This document shows, piece after piece, positions 17,433 through 27,100 of a stretch of 64,000 nucleotides of DNA. Within the stretch, counting starts at the first letter, position 1. Every line of letters begins with the position of its first letter. The position numbers were made by a program, and so were the translations under genes. Under the pieces are notes generated by a model. That model was not told the DNA's origin, did not search any database, and saw only the letters and a program-made list of their open reading frames with translations. The DNA is taken from assembly GCA_963634745.1 (NCBI GenBank), contig CAVHCX010000002.1, forward strand, positions 93,517 to 157,516, written 5' to 3'. Source of the DNA: CAKRJP01 sp963634745 (GTDB lineage Bacteria > Bacillota > Clostridia > Lachnospirales > Lachnospiraceae).

Positions 17433-18665
17433 CTACTTAGACTCTGCCTTTCTATATACTTCAAGTGCTGCCTGCACACCGTCACCAACGTTGATCTTAA
17501 CCTTATTGGCGATAAATACAGCTTCAAAGGCTCCCAGAGTAAGAAGAATATTTCTCTTCTGGCTGGAGTATCCCATGTTACCGATACGGATGATCTTTCC
17601 GTCTAATGGTCCAAAGGATGTTGCAACTTCAATACCGAAATCATTTAACATCTGGCCACGAAGGGTAGGTCCGTCAATTCCTTCCGGAATATTGATGGCT
17701 GTTACTACCGGCATCTTGTTCTTGAGGTCACCGAAAATAGTAAGTCCCATGGCCTGAAGTCCTGCGCAAAGAGCCTCGTTGTTCAGGTTGTGACGTGCGA
17801 AGCGGGCATCCAGTCCCTCCTGAAGAATCACGCGAAGAGCCTCGTGAACTCCATACTGGTTGGCAGTTGCCTCTGTATGGTGATTTAAGCGGCGTGGGCT
17901 CCAGTAGTCCTCAAGCTGGGCCATATCCAGGTAGTTGCTTGGGATCCCCGGAAGGGTTCCATCGATATCAGAAGCGGTACGGATTCCCTTTTCTACTTTC
18001 TTTCTGGCCTTGGCAATGTTGCTGACTGCTTCATTATAAGTAACTAAAGCAGATCCGGATGGAGCGGAAATACACTTCTGTGTACCGGCGATACATGCAT
18101 CAATTCCCCACTCGTCCACGCGGATATCCACACCACCTAAGGTTGCAACTGTATCTACAATAAGAAGTGCGTCATACTTTTTACAGATCTTTCCAATCTC
18201 TGCCATTGGCTGCATCATGGATGTAGAAGTCTCTCCATGGATACATGCAACTGCCTTGTAGCCGCCCTTCTTCAACTCTTCTTCGATCTCTTCGGGCTCA
18301 AATACAGTTCCCCACTCTCTCTCAAGAAGGGTAATATCTGCGCCGCATCTCTCCAAAATCTCAGATAAGAGATATCCGAAACGTCCGAAAGCCGGGATCA
18401 AGACCTTATCTCCGGGGCAGATTGCTCCTGTCAGGATAGTCTCAAGTCCTCCTCTGGAGGTTGTATCTACTACATAAGTCTGCTGGTTGGCTGTCTTAAA
18501 TACCTGACGAGCCATCTCCATAGTTTCTGTCATTAAGCTTGTAAATTCAGGATCAAACTGTCCAAGAATCGGTGCGCTCATTGCTCTAAGTACACGAGGA
18601 TCAGCATCTACAGGTCCCGGACACATAAGTGTACGAGGAGACGGATTAATTTCTCTAAAATTCAT
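17433..18665 (-). CDS. pucG: PucG-type (S)-ureidoglycine--glyoxylate aminotransferase
   Basis: This is a class V PLP aminotransferase of 410 aa in the alanine/serine-glyoxylate family. The PLP lysine is in AGTQKCIS (Lys197). The RLNHHTEAT segment near residue 270 resembles the ureidoglycine aminotransferase branch as I remember it. In that branch the enzyme transfers the amino group of ureidoglycine to glyoxylate, giving oxalurate and glycine. The allantoin-pathway neighbourhood supports this; plain alanine- or serine-glyoxylate aminotransferase is the alternative. It has its own leader and terminator, separate from the main operon, and a TCAACC motif lies upstream. Confidence 0.82.
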   Translation of the reverse strand: MNFREINPSPRTLMCPGPVDADPRVLRAMSAPILGQFDPEFTSLMTETMEMARQVFKTANQQTYVVDTTSRGGLETILTGAICPGDKVLIPAFGRFGYLLSEILERCGADITLLEREWGTVFEPEEIEEELKKGGYKAVACIHGETSTSMMQPMAEIGKICKKYDALLIVDTVATLGGVDIRVDEWGIDACIAGTQKCISAPSGSALVTYNEAVSNIAKARKKVEKGIRTASDIDGTLPGIPSNYLDMAQLEDYWSPRRLNHHTEATANQYGVHEALRVILQEGLDARFARHNLNNEALCAGLQAMGLTIFGDLKNKMPVVTAINIPEGIDGPTLRGQMLNDFGIEVATSFGPLDGKIIRIGNMGYSSQKRNILLTLGAFEAVFIANKVKINVGDGVQAALEVYRKAESK

Positions 18666-18825
18666 GGTATGTTCCTTCTTTCTTGTGAATCATTTTATAA
18701 ATTTATTTTTGTATTTTTTACCCTTCCTATTATACAAATGTCTTTGAATAATTTCAATAATATTCTTGCATAATTTCATTAAAAAGTTGAAAACCATGGG
18801 GTTTTTCGATAAAAACGCAATATAA

Positions 18826-18836
18826 AAACCGGTTGA
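18826..18836 (-). promoter_or_regulatory. Candidate operator TCAACCGGTTTTT upstream of pucG
   Basis: The minus strand reads TCAACCGGTTTTTAT here, within the 309-bp gap upstream of pucG (18666-18974). It matches the motif TCAACC(A/G)NNTTTT found in the two other purine-locus promoter regions. The rest of this gap is AT-rich and holds the terminator of the regulator gene; no gene is supported in it. Confidence 0.4.
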
Positions 18837-18926
18837 TGACAAATTTTTAATTCTACCAAACTCCGGGCCACGGATGGCCCCAGGTTTTTTTGCGAGCAAC
18901 CAGATTTCTGTTGTGTTTTTACATAC

Positions 18927-18968
18927 TAAAAAAGGCTTCCGGCATTCTTTTTTGCCGGGAGCCTTTTT
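18927..18968 (-). terminator. Terminator after the regulator gene (bidirectional shape)
   Basis: AAAAAGGCTTCCGGCA pairs with TGCCGGGAGCCTTTTT around an A/T loop. It ends the long allE-to-regulator operon just after the regulator stop codon at 18975. Confidence 0.9.
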
Positions 18969-18974
18969 AATTTT

Positions 18975-19985
18975 CTAGGAATTTCGGTAATCATACCGCT
19001 CCACAGAATGGGTAATATGATCTTCCATGGCCTTCTTTGCCCCTTCCCCATCGTGGGCCAGGATAAATCCATAGATTCTTTGATGCTCCTCATAGACACT
19101 GCGAAGCTGGTCCTCGTTCACCATACCGGTACGGCTCACCCGCTTCATCAGATTATTGATGGTCTGCATCAAACTATAGATGACCTGGTTTCCGGAGCAC
19201 TCGGCGATACACAGATGAAACTCCAGATCGTCCTCCAGAAAATCCTTATAATTTTGCTCCACATAAGCCTTGTGGGACTTGTGGGAGATCTCATAAAGCT
19301 TTGACATGCACTCATTGGAGTCACAATCTGCGGCCAACTGGGCGGCCCGTATCTGCAAGAGATTACGCACCTCCACAATATTGTCAATCTGGCTTCCATT
19401 TAAAAACAAGGACCAGGACAAGGGGATGATAAAGAAATTAGCTTCGTTGCTGCTAATATAGCTTCCCTGGCCCGGCCGGATATCGATCATTCCCAGGACA
19501 TCCAAGACCTTCAAGGCCTCTCTGACCGCCGACCTTCCCACGCCAAGTTTTGAGGCAAGCACCCTGTCCGACTCAATCTTATCTCCTTTTTTCAGCCGCT
19601 TATCAAAAAGCTGGTCGGCAAAATACATGGTCAGTTCATTTAAAAGCTGATTAATATTTCCCTTTCTGGAATTGCTCTTTTGGATAATCTCTGTATCTGC
19701 TGTATTTGGCAAAAGATTATCTAAATTCTCCGCAAATTCTTCCGGCTTCATGGAAAAAACCGTAGCGTCCATGGCCAGATTTTCCGCCAGGGCAAGGACT
19801 ACTTCGTTTAAGCGCTTGCCTCCTTTGGCCTCCAGATTCGAGAGGGTGGCAATGCTCATGGAAGCTTTTCCATTCTCGTCCACCAGGAACTGTCCTATAA
19901 ATTCCTTCTGTGTCAAATGCAGGTATCTTCGCAGCAGACGTATATTATCTTTTTTGTATTCTGTGCTTAACTTATCTTCTCCCAT
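18975..19985 (-). CDS. XRE-GntR/FCD double-HTH transcriptional regulator
   Basis: This 336-aa regulator carries two different DNA-binding domains. Residues about 14-75 look like an XRE/Cro-type HTH (IRLLRRYLHLTQKEF followed by SIATLSNLEAKGGKRL). Residues about 113-180 are a GntR winged helix (LASKLGVGRSAVREALKVL, then IRPGQGSYI). Residues about 195-325 form an FCD ligand-binding domain with histidines that usually bind a metal (DLEFHLCIAECSGN, EEHQRI, MEDHITHS). It is the last gene of the purine operon, 51 bp after allC, and is the obvious candidate regulator. FCD domains often sense small organic acids; the ligand here is unknown. Confidence 0.88.
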   Translation of the reverse strand: MGEDKLSTEYKKDNIRLLRRYLHLTQKEFIGQFLVDENGKASMSIATLSNLEAKGGKRLNEVVLALAENLAMDATVFSMKPEEFAENLDNLLPNTADTEIIQKSNSRKGNINQLLNELTMYFADQLFDKRLKKGDKIESDRVLASKLGVGRSAVREALKVLDVLGMIDIRPGQGSYISSNEANFFIIPLSWSLFLNGSQIDNIVEVRNLLQIRAAQLAADCDSNECMSKLYEISHKSHKAYVEQNYKDFLEDDLEFHLCIAECSGNQVIYSLMQTINNLMKRVSRTGMVNEDQLRSVYEEHQRIYGFILAHDGEGAKKAMEDHITHSVERYDYRNS

Positions 19986-20036
19986 TGCTTACCTCTCTAT
20001 CTATTCATTTCTTTGGGGATCTTATCTTGCCAATCC

Positions 20037-21275
20037 TTATTTTGCTAATACTTCTTTGGCAAGGTCTGTCATAACCATAGACGCTTTAGCAAAATCACTA
20101 TATTCTGTAAACTCTACCGGGCAGTGACTTCTTCCATCCTTACTCGGGACAAAGAGCATAACAGTCGGAATACTCTGTCCAATTTCCAAGGCGTCATGTC
20201 CGGCACCGCTTGGAAGAAATCTATAACTATATCCTCGTCTCTTACAGCTTTCTTCCATAATACCAAGCATCTCCTCAGAAAGGAAGACCGGTGTGATCAC
20301 AAGCTTGGTATCAATCTCATAACTTCCACCCATAGCCTTCACTTCCCGATCCAAAGCCTGACGGATGCGATTTGCAATATCATCGATGTTGTCATTATTC
20401 ATAGACCGGATATCTACCGTAAAGTCCACCTGCTGGGCAACAATGTTCATTCCTCCCGGCGTTACCTTGATCAGGCCTGTAGTAGCTACTGTTCCATCCG
20501 CCTTTTCTCTGGCCCAATCCGGGATCTTGGAGATAACCTTGGTAGCGGCATCAACAGCGTCCATCCGCATATCCATAGGAGTGGTTCCTGCATGGTCCGC
20601 CCTTCCATGAACACTGACCATATATCTTTGGATACCTACAATACCATTGACCAGGCCAAGCTCTGTATTTTCTGCATCAAGAACCGGCCCCTGCTCAATA
20701 TGAAGCTCCAGGAAACGTCCGATGGACCCTTCCGGCCACTTTGCATCTGTAATCTTCTCGGGATCCAATCCGTAGGATTTCATCGCATCATAAATAGAAA
20801 TTCCATCTACATCTTTATAATGCTTGCAATATTCCACTTCTCTGTGGCCTAACATAGCTCCGGATCCAAAATATCCGGTACCGAACCGCATTCCTTCCTC
20901 ATCCATAAATCCGGCAGCTACAAAATTGCGTACCGGCCAAAAGCCTTCTTCTTTCAGCTGTCTTGCCACCTCAATGGCTGCGATCACGCCTGCGATTCCG
21001 TCAAAATCTCCGCCGTTAATGACAGAGTCAAAATGGGACCCCATCATAACGCAGGGAAGGCTTGGATCGCTTCCTTCCAAGATACCAAATACATTTCCGG
21101 CTTCATCTTCTCTCACCTTAAGTCCGGCCTCTGCCATCAGCTCCTTAAGAAAGTCTACCGCCTGTCTGGCCTCCTTGGTAAAGGGGAGTCTTGTACATCC
21201 ATTTCCCGGGGTGGAGGTAAACTGCTTTAGATGCTCTAAATCGCTAGCGATTCTTGCTCTTACATTTTCAATCAT
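20037..21275 (-). CDS. allC: Allantoate amidohydrolase (M20 family)
   Basis: This 412-aa Zn/Mn-dependent amidohydrolase of the peptidase M20 family converts allantoate to ureidoglycine, releasing ammonia and CO2. Metal-site motifs are present: GSHFDSV near residue 80, GDFDGIAGV near 90, MDEEGMRFG near 125, HIEQGPVL near 193 and the C-terminal SGAGHDAL. A close relative, beta-ureidopropionase/N-carbamoylase, is possible by sequence, but the neighbours favour allantoate. It lies upstream of the regulator gene and downstream of the permease pair on the same strand. Confidence 0.88.
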   Translation of the reverse strand: MIENVRARIASDLEHLKQFTSTPGNGCTRLPFTKEARQAVDFLKELMAEAGLKVREDEAGNVFGILEGSDPSLPCVMMGSHFDSVINGGDFDGIAGVIAAIEVARQLKEEGFWPVRNFVAAGFMDEEGMRFGTGYFGSGAMLGHREVEYCKHYKDVDGISIYDAMKSYGLDPEKITDAKWPEGSIGRFLELHIEQGPVLDAENTELGLVNGIVGIQRYMVSVHGRADHAGTTPMDMRMDAVDAATKVISKIPDWAREKADGTVATTGLIKVTPGGMNIVAQQVDFTVDIRSMNNDNIDDIANRIRQALDREVKAMGGSYEIDTKLVITPVFLSEEMLGIMEESCKRRGYSYRFLPSGAGHDALEIGQSIPTVMLFVPSKDGRSHCPVEFTEYSDFAKASMVMTDLAKEVLAK

Positions 21276-21305
21276 TTTTGAATTTCCTTTCTTCTTGTTT
21301 TTTAA

Positions 21306-21512
21306 CTATTTCTTATGCTTCATAGGGTCAAGGATATATACCTTCACCGGTGAATAAAGCATTGCAACTACAATGAACAGAAATCCAATCATACACAAAC
21401 TATTTGAGGCACTGTTTAAGCCCACCATAATTATAACAAAAGCTATCATAATTACAATAAAAGCTATGGTAAGTCCTCCTTCTTTTGTTTTAAAAAATTT
21501 CTTTTCTTCCAT
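21306..21512 (-). CDS. Small two-helix membrane protein
   Basis: This 68-aa protein has two hydrophobic segments (about residues 15-32 and 37-58) and a basic C-terminus (DPMKHKK). It is not a recognised family. It lies 21 bp downstream of the lactate-permease family gene and 30 bp upstream of allC, inside the purine operon, with a good AGGAG-type site. It may be a small partner of the transporter, but that is only inferred from position. Confidence 0.7.
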   Translation of the reverse strand: MEEKKFFKTKEGGLTIAFIVIMIAFVIIMVGLNSASNSLCMIGFLFIVVAMLYSPVKVYILDPMKHKK

Positions 21513-21533
21513 TTTGGGATCTGCCTCCTATTT

Positions 21534-23144
21534 TTAGATAGCGGCCACAAGAAGCAGGGCCACTCCGATGACAATAGTCACCGGCACGGTAATAACAAGC
21601 AATTTCTTTAGGACCTCCCCCTCTTTGCCAAGGATATTGGCTGTGGTAGTTCCTAGGATGATCTTACTTGGGCTTACCGCAGCTCCGATGGCACCGCCTA
21701 CGGTCTGGGCACCTAAGACTGCCGGCACACTTACCTTCAAAAGGCTCGCGGTGGTTCTCTGGAAATCTCCAAAAAGAATATTGGAGCTCATATTACTTCC
21801 TGTCATGAAGGTTCCAAGTAAGCCCACAAAAGGAGCCAGAATCAAATAGGCTTTTCCTAAGACCCCGGAAATTCCTTCCGCCAGCACTACCGTCTGGCCG
21901 GTTCCGCTCATGATTTTTGACATCATAACCAAACCGATGACCGCAATACCGGAAGGCATGGTCATGGAAACAGATTTTACAAAAATTCGTTTCACTCCAC
22001 CCTCAGGAATCCAGCCCTTCGCCTTATAGTAGATCAGCCCCACAATGGCTGAGATAAACAAGAACATGCTGGCATGGGTAAATGGGGCAAAGGCCGAAAA
22101 GCTATCGGTTGCAGCATTTACATAACCATAGCCCGTGGAAGTTTCCGGGAAAGCAAGTCCTACAGAAAACTGCCCCAGAACCCGATTGACAGGTTTTACA
22201 AGGAGGACAATTAAGGTAAGGGCCGAAAGAAGAAAATAAGGGACAAAGGCCTGAACCAGTGACATATCCGGAATTTCTTCCTCTGGCTTATTTTCTTCTT
22301 CTTTTTTCTCCATAATAGGGCTGTCTGCAAGACTCCAGCTGTCCTTATAAATCTTCATTCTACCCATAAGGAAAACGGCAATGAGAGCCAGGCAGGAAGG
22401 CAGGAAACAGGACAGGGTTGTATTTAGCTGGCTAAGCAAAAGTTCCCCGCCTCCCTGGATCAGGGTCAGGACGATTACTGCCGGGAGACCTTTTTTAATT
22501 CCCTTTCCTTTTCCATAAAACCAGCAGATTGCAAGTCCGGTAACAAAATCCCAAAACAAAAGGAAGAGAGCCGTCCAGAGGGCTGCCGAAAAATATTCAT
22601 CGCTTCCTACCGAAAGGCCTGCCGACATTGCAAGCGAATCCCAGGCTGCCGCTAAGGTTCCAAAGGTATTTCCCCAGGACTGTCCCAAAAGAGGAATAAT
22701 GACCGCCCACATAGGGGACACCCCAATCCCTATTAAAAGGGGGGCTCCTACTGCCACCGGCACACCAAATCCTGTAATTCCCTGCAGGAAACTTACAAAG
22801 ATCCAGCCCATGGCCATGACCAGAAGAAGCTCATTGGGAAGTAATTTTCCCATGCCATTTCGGATCACCAAAAAGGCCTTGGCCTCATCTCCCACCTGAT
22901 ACATTAAAATGGCCGTCCATACAATGACGAGGATTATAAGAGCGCTCCAAATTCCCTTGGCGCTCTCCGAAGCTATAAGCTTAATATCCGCCTTGTAAAC
23001 TGCCATGCCGGTGATAATGGTTATGATAAGGCCCACCGCCGCAGCCTCTGTGGCACCCCAGCCAAACTTAATCATCAAGACCAGCAAGGCAATAATAGGC
23101 AAAAAAGCCATGATCCACATAAAAAAGTTAACAGGTATATTCAT
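21534..23144 (-). CDS. L-lactate permease (LctP) family transporter
   Basis: This 536-aa transporter with about 13 transmembrane segments matches the LctP family, including GITGFGVPVAVGAPLL and the C-terminal TGSNMSSN. Known members move lactate or glycolate with protons. Inside a purine catabolic operon between carbamate kinase and allC, a related small acid such as oxamate, glyoxylate or oxalurate is a more likely substrate (inference). A charged cytosolic loop (MEKKEEENKPEEE) lies near residue 280. Confidence 0.85.
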   Translation of the reverse strand: MNIPVNFFMWIMAFLPIIALLVLMIKFGWGATEAAAVGLIITIITGMAVYKADIKLIASESAKGIWSALIILVIVWTAILMYQVGDEAKAFLVIRNGMGKLLPNELLLVMAMGWIFVSFLQGITGFGVPVAVGAPLLIGIGVSPMWAVIIPLLGQSWGNTFGTLAAAWDSLAMSAGLSVGSDEYFSAALWTALFLLFWDFVTGLAICWFYGKGKGIKKGLPAVIVLTLIQGGGELLLSQLNTTLSCFLPSCLALIAVFLMGRMKIYKDSWSLADSPIMEKKEEENKPEEEIPDMSLVQAFVPYFLLSALTLIVLLVKPVNRVLGQFSVGLAFPETSTGYGYVNAATDSFSAFAPFTHASMFLFISAIVGLIYYKAKGWIPEGGVKRIFVKSVSMTMPSGIAVIGLVMMSKIMSGTGQTVVLAEGISGVLGKAYLILAPFVGLLGTFMTGSNMSSNILFGDFQRTTASLLKVSVPAVLGAQTVGGAIGAAVSPSKIILGTTTANILGKEGEVLKKLLVITVPVTIVIGVALLLVAAI

Positions 23145-23169
23145 TTCTTTCTACTCCAGCTTATTTTTT

Positions 23170-24105
23170 CTACTGATGAATCACAGTTCCGGTTTTTCCT
23201 GCAATTCCGTCTGCTGCCTTTTCAAGCAAGGTAATCAAGGTAGCTCTTCCCTCCCCTGACTTTGCAAAGCGGATGGCCGCCTCCACCTTAGGAAGCATGG
23301 AACCTTTTGCGAACTGGTCTTCTTCTATATATTTTTCAGCCTCCTCAACCGTAAGATCCGACAGCCACTCTTCATTTTCTTTTCCAAAATTAATGGCCAC
23401 CTTTTCAACTGCCGTTAGGATCACCAAAAAATCTGCTCCCAACTGGGAAGCCAAGAGGCTGCTGGCATTGTCCTTATCAATAACCGCATTGCAGCCTACT
23501 AATTTTCCATTTTCATTGACCACAGGGATTCCCCCGCCGCCACAGGTTATCACAATATGACCCGCTTGCACCAGGCTCTTAATGGTCTCTAATTCCCTGA
23601 TGCGCCCTGGCATGGGAGAGGCTACCACAATGCGGTAACCTCTTCCGGCATCCTCCATACAATGAATTCCCTTTGCCTCCATTTTTTCTGCCTCTTCCTT
23701 GGTCAGGAATCGGCCAATGGGTTTTGTGGGATTTAAAAAAGCCGGATCTTCTTTATCCACTTCCACCTGGGACAGGATGGTGGATACCTTTCCATCAATC
23801 TGTCGCTCGTAAAGCTCGTATTTTATAGCATTTTGAAGATCAATGCCAATATAGCCCTGGCTCATGGCCACACTGGTAGGCAGCGGTATCTGTTTATAAT
23901 TTTCATTGGTAACTGCCAGATTGTCCATTGCATTTTGGATCATCCCTACCTGGGGGCCATTGCCATGGGTCACAATGATATCAAGGCCCTGCTCTGCTAA
24001 GTCTACAATGACCTTGGCAGTTTTTGCCACTGCCTCTTTTTGTTCGTCAATATCATTTCCAAGGGCATTTCCTCCCAGGGCAATTACAACTTTCTTTTTC
24101 TCCAT
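23170..24105 (-). CDS. arcC: Carbamate kinase
   Basis: This 311-aa enzyme makes ATP from carbamoyl phosphate and ADP, releasing ammonia and CO2. Family motifs include ALGGNALG at residues 9-16, THGNGPQVG near 46, the AMSQGYIG segment near 80, and CGGGGIPV near 187. Here it lies directly downstream of the AllF-AllG fusion gene, so it likely uses carbamoyl phosphate from oxalurate (the role called AllK in E. coli) and not from arginine. No arginine deiminase genes are present. Confidence 0.95.
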   Translation of the reverse strand: MEKKKVVIALGGNALGNDIDEQKEAVAKTAKVIVDLAEQGLDIIVTHGNGPQVGMIQNAMDNLAVTNENYKQIPLPTSVAMSQGYIGIDLQNAIKYELYERQIDGKVSTILSQVEVDKEDPAFLNPTKPIGRFLTKEEAEKMEAKGIHCMEDAGRGYRIVVASPMPGRIRELETIKSLVQAGHIVITCGGGGIPVVNENGKLVGCNAVIDKDNASSLLASQLGADFLVILTAVEKVAINFGKENEEWLSDLTVEEAEKYIEEDQFAKGSMLPKVEAAIRFAKSGEGRATLITLLEKAADGIAGKTGTVIHQ

Positions 24106-24147
24106 ATTCTATCTCCTATGCGCAAATCTAATTTCATAAGAAAATAG

Positions 24148-27100
24148 TTATGCCTCATAGCCCAGCTTCTTTGCGTAGGCTACAATGGCTTTCTCAAAGC
24201 ATTCAATCGGAGGATGTACCGTTCCTGCACCGATCTGTCCCTTTCCTGCAAGCTTGTTGGCAATACCTGTGTTGATGACAGGGGTGATACCTTTTTCTAC
24301 TACCAGTCTTGCATCGATACCCAGGCAAATGCCCTGGAAGTTCCAGGTCGGAACGGTAAAGTTTGGATTGCGGTCAATGACAATCTCCATCATCTCATTA
24401 CTGGTACGAAGGGCATCCTCATAACCACCGGCTCCTACAAATCGGGTAACTGCAGGGGCTGCAATCATAGCCATTCCACCTACACCGAAGGTTTCTGTAA
24501 TGGCAGAGTCTCCCATATCCGGGCAAGCATCCTCTGCATCATAGCCTGTAAAATAGAGACCCTGAGGAGTATTTACCGGACCGGTAAACCACTCATCTCC
24601 CATACCTGCAATACGGATACCAAACTCATAACCATTCCGGCACATAGCTGTGACGATGGTTCCGTCTGTATCTTTTCTTGCATCATCCATAACAGCCTTT
24701 CCGGTTGCCATCATGATATTTAAGAAGAACTGGTCTGTATCTGCCAGGAATTTAATGACGTCATAGCGGTCCTTCTCGTCCATATCCATAGCGGTAATGG
24801 CCGGAGCCACTTCCTTTAAGAAGGCTAGGGATGCTGCGATATTTCTCTGATGGAACTCATCTCCCATGGCAATCGCCTTAGCGATCAAAGGATTTAGGGC
24901 CAGGCCATTTTCCATGCCTCTTAGAACTTTTCCAAGCGTTGGACCAAGGATATCTCTCATCCAGCGAAGTCTGTTTACAACCTCCTCATCGTAGGCACCG
25001 AAACGAAGCACCTTTCCGATTCCTTCGTTCATGGTACAGTAGGCCTTGTTTCCGCCTGTCTCATTTTCCACTACGAAGACTGCCATGTTTGGAGATGTAA
25101 TACCGCCCATAGGTCCTACTGCATTACAGTGGTGGCATGGGATAAACTCAATCTCTCCCTCAGAGAGCATTCTTCTTGCTTCCTCTTCTGTGTCAGCCCA
25201 CTCCTCGAACATGACAGCGCCCACGCAAGATCCCTGCATAGGGTCCGGCATATTTTCATAGGCCACCGGCGGTCCTGCATGAAGGATGACTTTTCCACCA
25301 TTCCTAGCAAATTCAGGGATCACCTCTTTGGCCCGAACATTGTCCTTTAATACCGGCTGTGAAGCCACGATCTTTGCTGTCACTTCCTGGTTCCAAACAT
25401 CGATCTGCTCGTAATTTCTAAGGAAATTTAAGGTCTTAATGAGTTTAATATCTCCTCCTGCCGGCGGTGCCCAGTCATACTGAACCACTTCACAGCCAAA
25501 GGCTTCTACCACTTCTGCGAAGCTCTTAAGGCCAATGTTAATGATCCTTGGCTTCTCAGAAAGGAGGGCCTTAAGGGCAGGAGACGGCCTATGTTTTTCA
25601 CACGGAAGAGCTTCTTTTGCCCGAACTTCTTTTGCCGGCTCCTCAAAGTCTCTTCCGATAGCACGGATGGCAGTGCGGCAAGCCAATTTGTTATTTTCAC
25701 AAACAATAACCCCTGCATCCTTTAATTTATTTACAGCCTCATCATATCCCTGATAATCACTTCTGGTTCCGCAAACCGTTGCCACAAAGAATACCTTTCT
25801 TCCCTGGGCCTTAGCCTTTGCCTCAAGGTCTTTGATGGTTGGAATTAAGGATCCGGCCATATCCTCATGGGAACCATAGCCCAACATAATATCAAGAAGG
25901 ACTGCCCCTGTAGAAGGATCATCCACTGCCTCCTGCATACACTCGATACGTTTTGCAGGATCGATCATTGGATGGGGTTTGCCCTGGGTATAGGCGTCAT
26001 CTCCAAGGTCCACAACTACATTTCCATCTAACTGAAGCATATAGCCTTCAATATCCTCCGGCGGAACCTTGCAGCCCATAGCATCCTTAATCAGCATCGC
26101 TGCCTCGTTGGCCAGGGTTCCTCCTGAGTAGTAGGCCTTGATGGTCTTATGATCTTCTGCCTTATAAAATTCGGAAGTATCCACATCTACCTCTGCCTCA
26201 GGGACCTTCCCACCCCGAACCAGGCTAACTGCCAGGCGGGCTGCCTCATCCAGAGTATAGGCATGGTAGAAGCCTTCCTCATGATATTCCGGTTTTTCTC
26301 CTACAAAGAGGGTGACTACCGGCTTACTAAAATTAGAAAGTCTAGCCCAGATCTGATCTCTTACTTCCTTTGCCGGTGGCTTAGACACAATCAAGAGTAC
26401 CTTCACGCTATCGTCATCTTCCATGGCATCGATCATATCCATCATGGTAATTCCGCCAATCTTGGCATTCAGATCACGGCCGCCGATACCGATGGCATTG
26501 GTGACACCCTCTCCAAGTCTGTCAATAATCGTTGTAACCTCCTGGATACCGGTTCCGGAAGCACCGATGATTCCGATCGAACCCGGAGTTACTTTATTTG
26601 TAAATGCAATCGGCACACCCTGTATAATTCCGGTCCCGCAGTCCGGTCCCATAAGAGCCAGTCCCTTTTCATGAGCCTTTTCTTTCAAGGCCTTTTCATC
26701 CTCAATGCTAACATTATCACTGAACATGAAGACATTAAGACCTTGGTCCAAGGCACGGTCTGCCTCAAGAGCCGCATAGGCACCCGGAATAGAAATCACA
26801 GCCAAATTCGCCTCCGGCATTTTAGCAAGAGCCTTGTCCCAGGACTTAACGCTCTCAGCGCCTTTTTGTCCCTCAGAGGCAGTTCCCTGTTTCTTAAGAA
26901 ACTCTTCTATTTTCTCCATAACAGTATCCAGCACAGATTCTTCTTCTACATCTGCGACCACCACCATATCATTGGCACTCGCTTCCATAAGTTCCTCCGT
27001 GTCAAGTCCACTGCTTTTGAAAATATCCTTGTTGGCAGGAGTTGCCATCATAACCTGAATCTTGTTTACTCCCTCTAAGGAGGAAAGCTCATTTGTCAAA

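Noticed and set aside
18690..18899. 69-codon minus-strand frame in the pucG leader
   Set aside because: It is Lys/Asn-rich translation of AT-rich leader DNA without a convincing ribosome site or similarity.
26149..27078. 309-codon plus-strand frame opposite the AllF part
   Set aside because: It is an antisense shadow of a well-supported gene with no family resemblance.
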